Source: JALYTY01 sp964546935 | Lineage (GTDB): Bacteria > Vulcanimicrobiota > Vulcanimicrobiia > Vulcanimicrobiales > Vulcanimicrobiaceae | NCBI GenBank assembly: GCA_964546935.1 | Contig: CAZJLJ010000002.1 | Coordinates: forward strand, 62,001-126,000 | Length of the DNA: 64,000 nucleotides | Direction of reading: 5' to 3' | In this document: positions 61,789 to 64,000 of the stretch, piece by piece | Numbering within the stretch: position 1 is the stretch's first letter | How the letters are laid out: each line of letters opens with the position of its first letter | The notes under the pieces: generated by a model | Told to the model about the DNA's origin: nothing | The model's input: the letters and a program-made list of their open reading frames with translations, nothing else | Databases searched by the model: none | Program-made: the position numbers and the translations under genes

Positions 61789-61807
61789 AACGCCGCAAAT
61801 TCTGCGG

Positions 61808-61914
61808 CTAGTGCTTCAGGCTCTTCTCGATCTGAAGATTTTTCTCCGCAAGTGCGAGATGCGACTCCAAAATAGGAAGCGTCTTTTGCGCAAAGGCACG
61901 CAGCTTGGGATCGG
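61808..61914 (-). CDS. DUF4142 protein, C-terminal end (partial, into gap)
   Basis: About 34 residues visible: DPKLRAFAQKTLPILESHLALAEKNL and a short tail, matching the end of DUF4142 proteins (ferritin-like helical, usually periplasmic). The rest is in the 100-N gap. Partial call, confidence limited by length. Confidence 0.6.
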
Positions 61915-62014
61915 NNNNNNNNNNNNNNNNNNNNNNNNNNNNNNNNNNNNNNNNNNNNNNNNNNNNNNNNNNNNNNNNNNNNNNNNNNNNNNNNNNNNNN
62001 NNNNNNNNNNNNNN
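61915..62014. other. Assembly gap (100 N)
   Basis: Exactly 100 N. It cuts the DUF4142 gene; the start of that gene is lost, so the true gap must exceed 100 bp or the gene is broken. Confidence 0.95.
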
Positions 62015-62021
62015 GGGCGAA

Positions 62022-62372
62022 TTAGATGAGGCGAATCCCCGCGTCTTCTTCGCCCGGAATCGGCTGTTCTTGCGTCGCCTCTTCGGTTGGTAACCCATGA
62101 GCTTTCCACTCTTCGAGTCCGCCGCGCAACAAAACGACGTCTTGATACCCTTCGCGTTCTAGACGAGCGGCGATTTCACTCGCCAATTTTTCGTCGTCCG
62201 CACATAGAACCACCAGATTCTCTTTTGCGAGCGGCAGCACGAGTTTGTCGGCTTCCAAAAGTTTTTTCGGGTCGTAACGGACGGCGCCGCGAATCTGTTC
62301 GTTGTGCGTATGTTTGCGAATGTCGAGCACTTGCATCGAAGGATCGAACTCGCGCGGTTCGATCGTTTTCAC
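62022..62372 (-). CDS. Rhodanese-like domain protein
   Basis: 116 residues from GTG 62372. Rhodanese fold: MQVLDIRKHTHNEQIRGAVRYDP (~13-35), active-site C57 in VVLCADDEKLASEIAARLEREGYQDVVLLRGGLEEWKAHGLP. The loop after Cys is not the classical CxxGxRS, so sulfurtransferase activity is uncertain. GTG overlaps the preceding small gene (GTGA). Confidence 0.87.
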   Translation of the reverse strand: MKTIEPREFDPSMQVLDIRKHTHNEQIRGAVRYDPKKLLEADKLVLPLAKENLVVLCADDEKLASEIAARLEREGYQDVVLLRGGLEEWKAHGLPTEEATQEQPIPGEEDAGIRLI

Positions 62373-62530
62373 GGCTTCGTAACGTCCTCCGGACGGCCTT
62401 GTGTTTCCGCTGGACGGTGCTTCTGCTTCACCAGTGCGGGATCCAGCGCAGTGCGCGGATCGTTGTCTCCCGGAACCGACGCCTCTTCTACGTACGGTAT
62501 GTCTTCAAACGGCTTTGGCTTCTTTTCCAT
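62369..62530 (-). CDS. Small charged protein (53 residues)
   Basis: ATG 62530-62528 to TGA 62371-62369. Product begins MEKKPKPFEDIPYVEEASVP and is Lys/Glu/Asp/Pro-rich, with no hydrophobic segment, probably disordered. It lies 7 bp after the AlkB stop and overlaps the rhodanese GTG as GTGA. The coupled spacing supports it as a real small gene; no family known. Confidence 0.5.
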   Translation of the reverse strand: MEKKPKPFEDIPYVEEASVPGDNDPRTALDPALVKQKHRPAETQGRPEDVTKP

Positions 62531-62537
62531 TTGGAGT

Positions 62538-63122
62538 TCATACCTGGGGGCGTCTCGGCCGAAACGCGACGCTGATCCGCGCGTCGCTGGGGCGTGGTGA
62601 TTTCGCTATGGTGTGCTCCCAGAATTCTTGTGCGTGGCCGCTCATCACAAAAAGGCTTCCCGGCTCCAAATCAATTCCGTGCGTCCGGCGCGGGCGTTGT
62701 TTCGTACGAACTTGCATTCGACGCGTGGCACCGAGACTCAGAAGCGCAATAGTGGGAAGCTCCACCAACTCTTCAATATGATCGCTGTGCCAAGCGACGC
62801 TGTCGCGTTCGTTTCGATAGTAGTTCAAAGAAACCGACGTGAAGCGTTCGCCGAGCACCTTCTCGACGGTCGCTTTCGCAACAGCCAAGCCCTCGGGTAG
62901 CGGTTCATCGGATGAATAACGGGCGACCAAACGCGGCACTTCAACCTCGTGGTCGTACATCCACATCGTTTCGTTCGTCCAGGGCGCCTCTTGAATGAGG
63001 AACGAGAACAATTTGGTCGCTTGCTCGTAATCGACGACCGTAGGATAGTAGCGGATCGTGCCGGTCGAATCGTCGACCAGCGTCAGTGGTTCGGAATCAA
63101 AGAACGAAAGCTGAGCGCTCAT
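62538..63122 (-). CDS. AlkB-like 2-oxoglutarate/Fe(II) dioxygenase
   Basis: 194 residues. Fe ligands H112-S-D114 in SVAWHSDHIEE and H170 in FWEHTIAKS, with 2OG-binding R182 in SDARISVAFRPRR; substrate-binding loop RYYPTVVDYEQA and NYYRNERDSVAWHSD. AlkB relatives repair alkylated DNA/RNA by oxidative demethylation. First gene of a minus-strand run: AlkB, 53-residue protein, rhodanese. Confidence 0.92.
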   Translation of the reverse strand: MSAQLSFFDSEPLTLVDDSTGTIRYYPTVVDYEQATKLFSFLIQEAPWTNETMWMYDHEVEVPRLVARYSSDEPLPEGLAVAKATVEKVLGERFTSVSLNYYRNERDSVAWHSDHIEELVELPTIALLSLGATRRMQVRTKQRPRRTHGIDLEPGSLFVMSGHAQEFWEHTIAKSPRPSDARISVAFRPRRPQV

Positions 63123-63137
63123 CTCTTAAATTATTAG

Positions 63138-63166
63138 TTGACAATCCGCCGCGGATCGGATACTGT
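63138..63166 (+). promoter_or_regulatory. Promoter with operator in the spacer
   Basis: TTGACA (63138-63143), exact 17-bp spacer, TACTGT (63161-63166). The spacer contains the palindrome ATCCGC-C-GCGGAT (63144-63156). It reads rightward into the small gene at 63218. The palindrome also sits just upstream of AlkB on the other strand, so it could affect both. Confidence 0.65.
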
Positions 63167-63217
63167 GCTCTTAACGAACTGGTACTAAGAAATTAGTTAT
63201 TGAGCCGGGGCGGGGAA

Positions 63218-63409
63218 ATGACGATCTCTTTAAAGGCGGCGCTCGCGATTCTAGCACATTTGGTGGCTTTCGGGCGGGTCGCGGACCATGCGCTCTACAC
63301 CGCGTACGACACGAACACTAGTTCGATGCGCGCCCCGATCGTCGCCTGCCACCGGGTGAGGTCGCCGGAGCCGCCCTCGTTCCTTCGTTTATATAGTTCC
63401 GCGGACTAA
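63218..63409 (+). CDS. Putative small protein (63 residues)
   Basis: ATG 63218 preceded by GGGGCGGGG (nine bases away), under a strong promoter. The N-terminus MTISLKAALAILAHLVAFGR is hydrophobic and could be a signal or anchor; the rest is polar, with one Cys. Overlaps the convergent FkbM stop by 21 bp. No family recognised; may be spurious. Confidence 0.35.
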   Translation: MTISLKAALAILAHLVAFGRVADHALYTAYDTNTSSMRAPIVACHRVRSPEPPSFLRLYSSAD

Positions 63410-64000
63410 CGATTCGAACCGGGGCATCGCGCTAGGCGCGATTGCTACGAAGTTCGAGTACTCGTAATACTCCTCGTAGAGGCCGTAGTTTAAAATCCAC
63501 AACCCGTCACGTTTCAGCAAGTAAACGCGGTATCCGAACTCTTCCAACATCCGGTAAGACGCAAAGAGCGTTTCGCCCGCAAGCTGCCACGAGCGATTGT
63601 ACTCGAACTGTACCACCGCAATGGCATTCCGGCGCAACGCTTCCGCAGCACCGCGAATAACGCGAGCATCGTAGCCCTCTGCATCGATCTTCAACAGATC
63701 GATCTTGTCCCAACCGGCACGCGCAAGCTCTTCGTCGATCGTGGTTACCTTAACGGTGCGGCTGTGCCCGTGAATTTGACCGAATCCGGGGACGAGCGTA
63801 CTTCCTTTGCCGGCGTCCCGTTCTTCAACGAACTGCATTACACCGGCGGCATCGCCGGCGGCCGCATCGATGATGCTGATGCGAGGATCGCTTGCAAACC
63901 GTTCGCGCAGTCGCGCGGCAGCGCTCGAAGACGGCTCGAACGCAATCAATTCAAACGGCGCATTGCCTTTCACGGCAACGATACCGGAGAGCCAATCGCC
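63389..64000 (-). CDS. FkbM-family methyltransferase (N-terminus outside window)
   Basis: The frame is open to the right edge (204 codons visible), so the N-terminus lies beyond 64000. SAM-binding-type segment at the start (GDWLSGIVAVKGNAPFELIAFEPSSSAAARLRERF), then DPRISIIDAAAGDAAGVMQF, KVTTIDEELARAGWDKIDLLKIDAEGYDARVIRGAAEAL (FkbM core, LLKIDAEGYD) and the C-terminal FEYNRSWQLAGETLFASYRML. Usually O-methylates sugars or polyketides at the cell surface. Target unknown. Confidence 0.87.
   Translation of the reverse strand, partial: GDWLSGIVAVKGNAPFELIAFEPSSSAAARLRERFASDPRISIIDAAAGDAAGVMQFVEERDAGKGSTLVPGFGQIHGHSRTVKVTTIDEELARAGWDKIDLLKIDAEGYDARVIRGAAEALRRNAIAVVQFEYNRSWQLAGETLFASYRMLEEFGYRVYLLKRDGLWILNYGLYEEYYEYSNFVAIAPSAMPRFESLVRGTI

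Noticed and set aside
63400..63425. tRNA-like T-arm (reads CCCCGGTTCGAATCG on the minus strand)
   Set aside because: It is the C-terminal coding part of the FkbM gene; no acceptor, D or anticodon arms surround it.

Overview
The window reads as chromosome from an uncultured diderm bacterium of moderate-to-high GC, most likely a metagenome-assembled scaffold: it contains three runs of exactly 100 N (38197-38296, 54694-54793, 61915-62014). It carries outer-membrane efflux machinery, several short secreted proteins and a gene order (pgi-type end, gnd, zwf, opcA, pgl) seen in cyanobacteria, actinobacteria and some candidate phyla. My best guess is Candidatus Eremiobacterota (WPS-2) or a relative, but no rRNA or other phylogenetic marker is present, so this is inference. 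I see no tRNA, rRNA, CRISPR array, prophage or transposase gene.

Layout. 1-4341: a tightly coupled oxidative pentose-phosphate operon (end of a phosphoglucose isomerase domain, gnd, zwf, opcA, pgl). 4265-11482: a minus-strand tripartite efflux operon (STAS protein, LolA-like protein, TetR, HlyD/EmrA-type adaptor, DHA2 MFS pump, TolC, and a 40-residue tail ORF ended by a terminator). Its promoter is covered by two near-identical palindromes shared with a divergent beta-lactamase-fold gene. 13630-22393: histidine degradation (hutF, hutI, hutU, and a separated hutH), interrupted by a PAS-GGDEF-EAL protein and a PadR regulator pair. 22439-28192: regulators (sigma-like/TPR, CadC-like/TPR, AraC, WYL) and two candidate free-standing structured RNAs with promoters and intrinsic terminators. 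29950-32290: methionine salvage (mtnB, mtnD, mtnC) plus a MaoC-like dehydratase; then aquaporin, clpC and small secreted proteins.

37989-38306 holds a 187-bp palindromic element next to an assembly gap; its hairpin core recurs at 43440 with compensatory changes. 38951-41650: a second TetR/DHA2 efflux locus. 41855-50242: propionyl-CoA to succinyl-CoA genes (carboxylase beta subunit, an epsilon-like small subunit, a biotin carboxylase/BCCP fusion, methylmalonyl-CoA mutase catalytic subunit, epimerase) with fabI inserted among them. 50239-57960: a peptidoglycan-recycling operon (ABC ATPase, NagZ, serine hydrolase, AnmK, NagK, MurQ) ending in a secreted DUF4127 protein of unknown function. 57964-64000: small secreted proteins, a double retropepsin-like protein, YggU, an alpha/beta hydrolase, a DUF4142 fragment, an AlkB/53-aa/rhodanese operon, and the end of an FkbM methyltransferase.

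The strongest candidates for undescribed biology are the operator-controlled STAS/efflux operon with its tail peptide, the two orphan RNAs, the hairpin repeat element, and DUF4127 as a possible member of the cell-wall recycling pathway.
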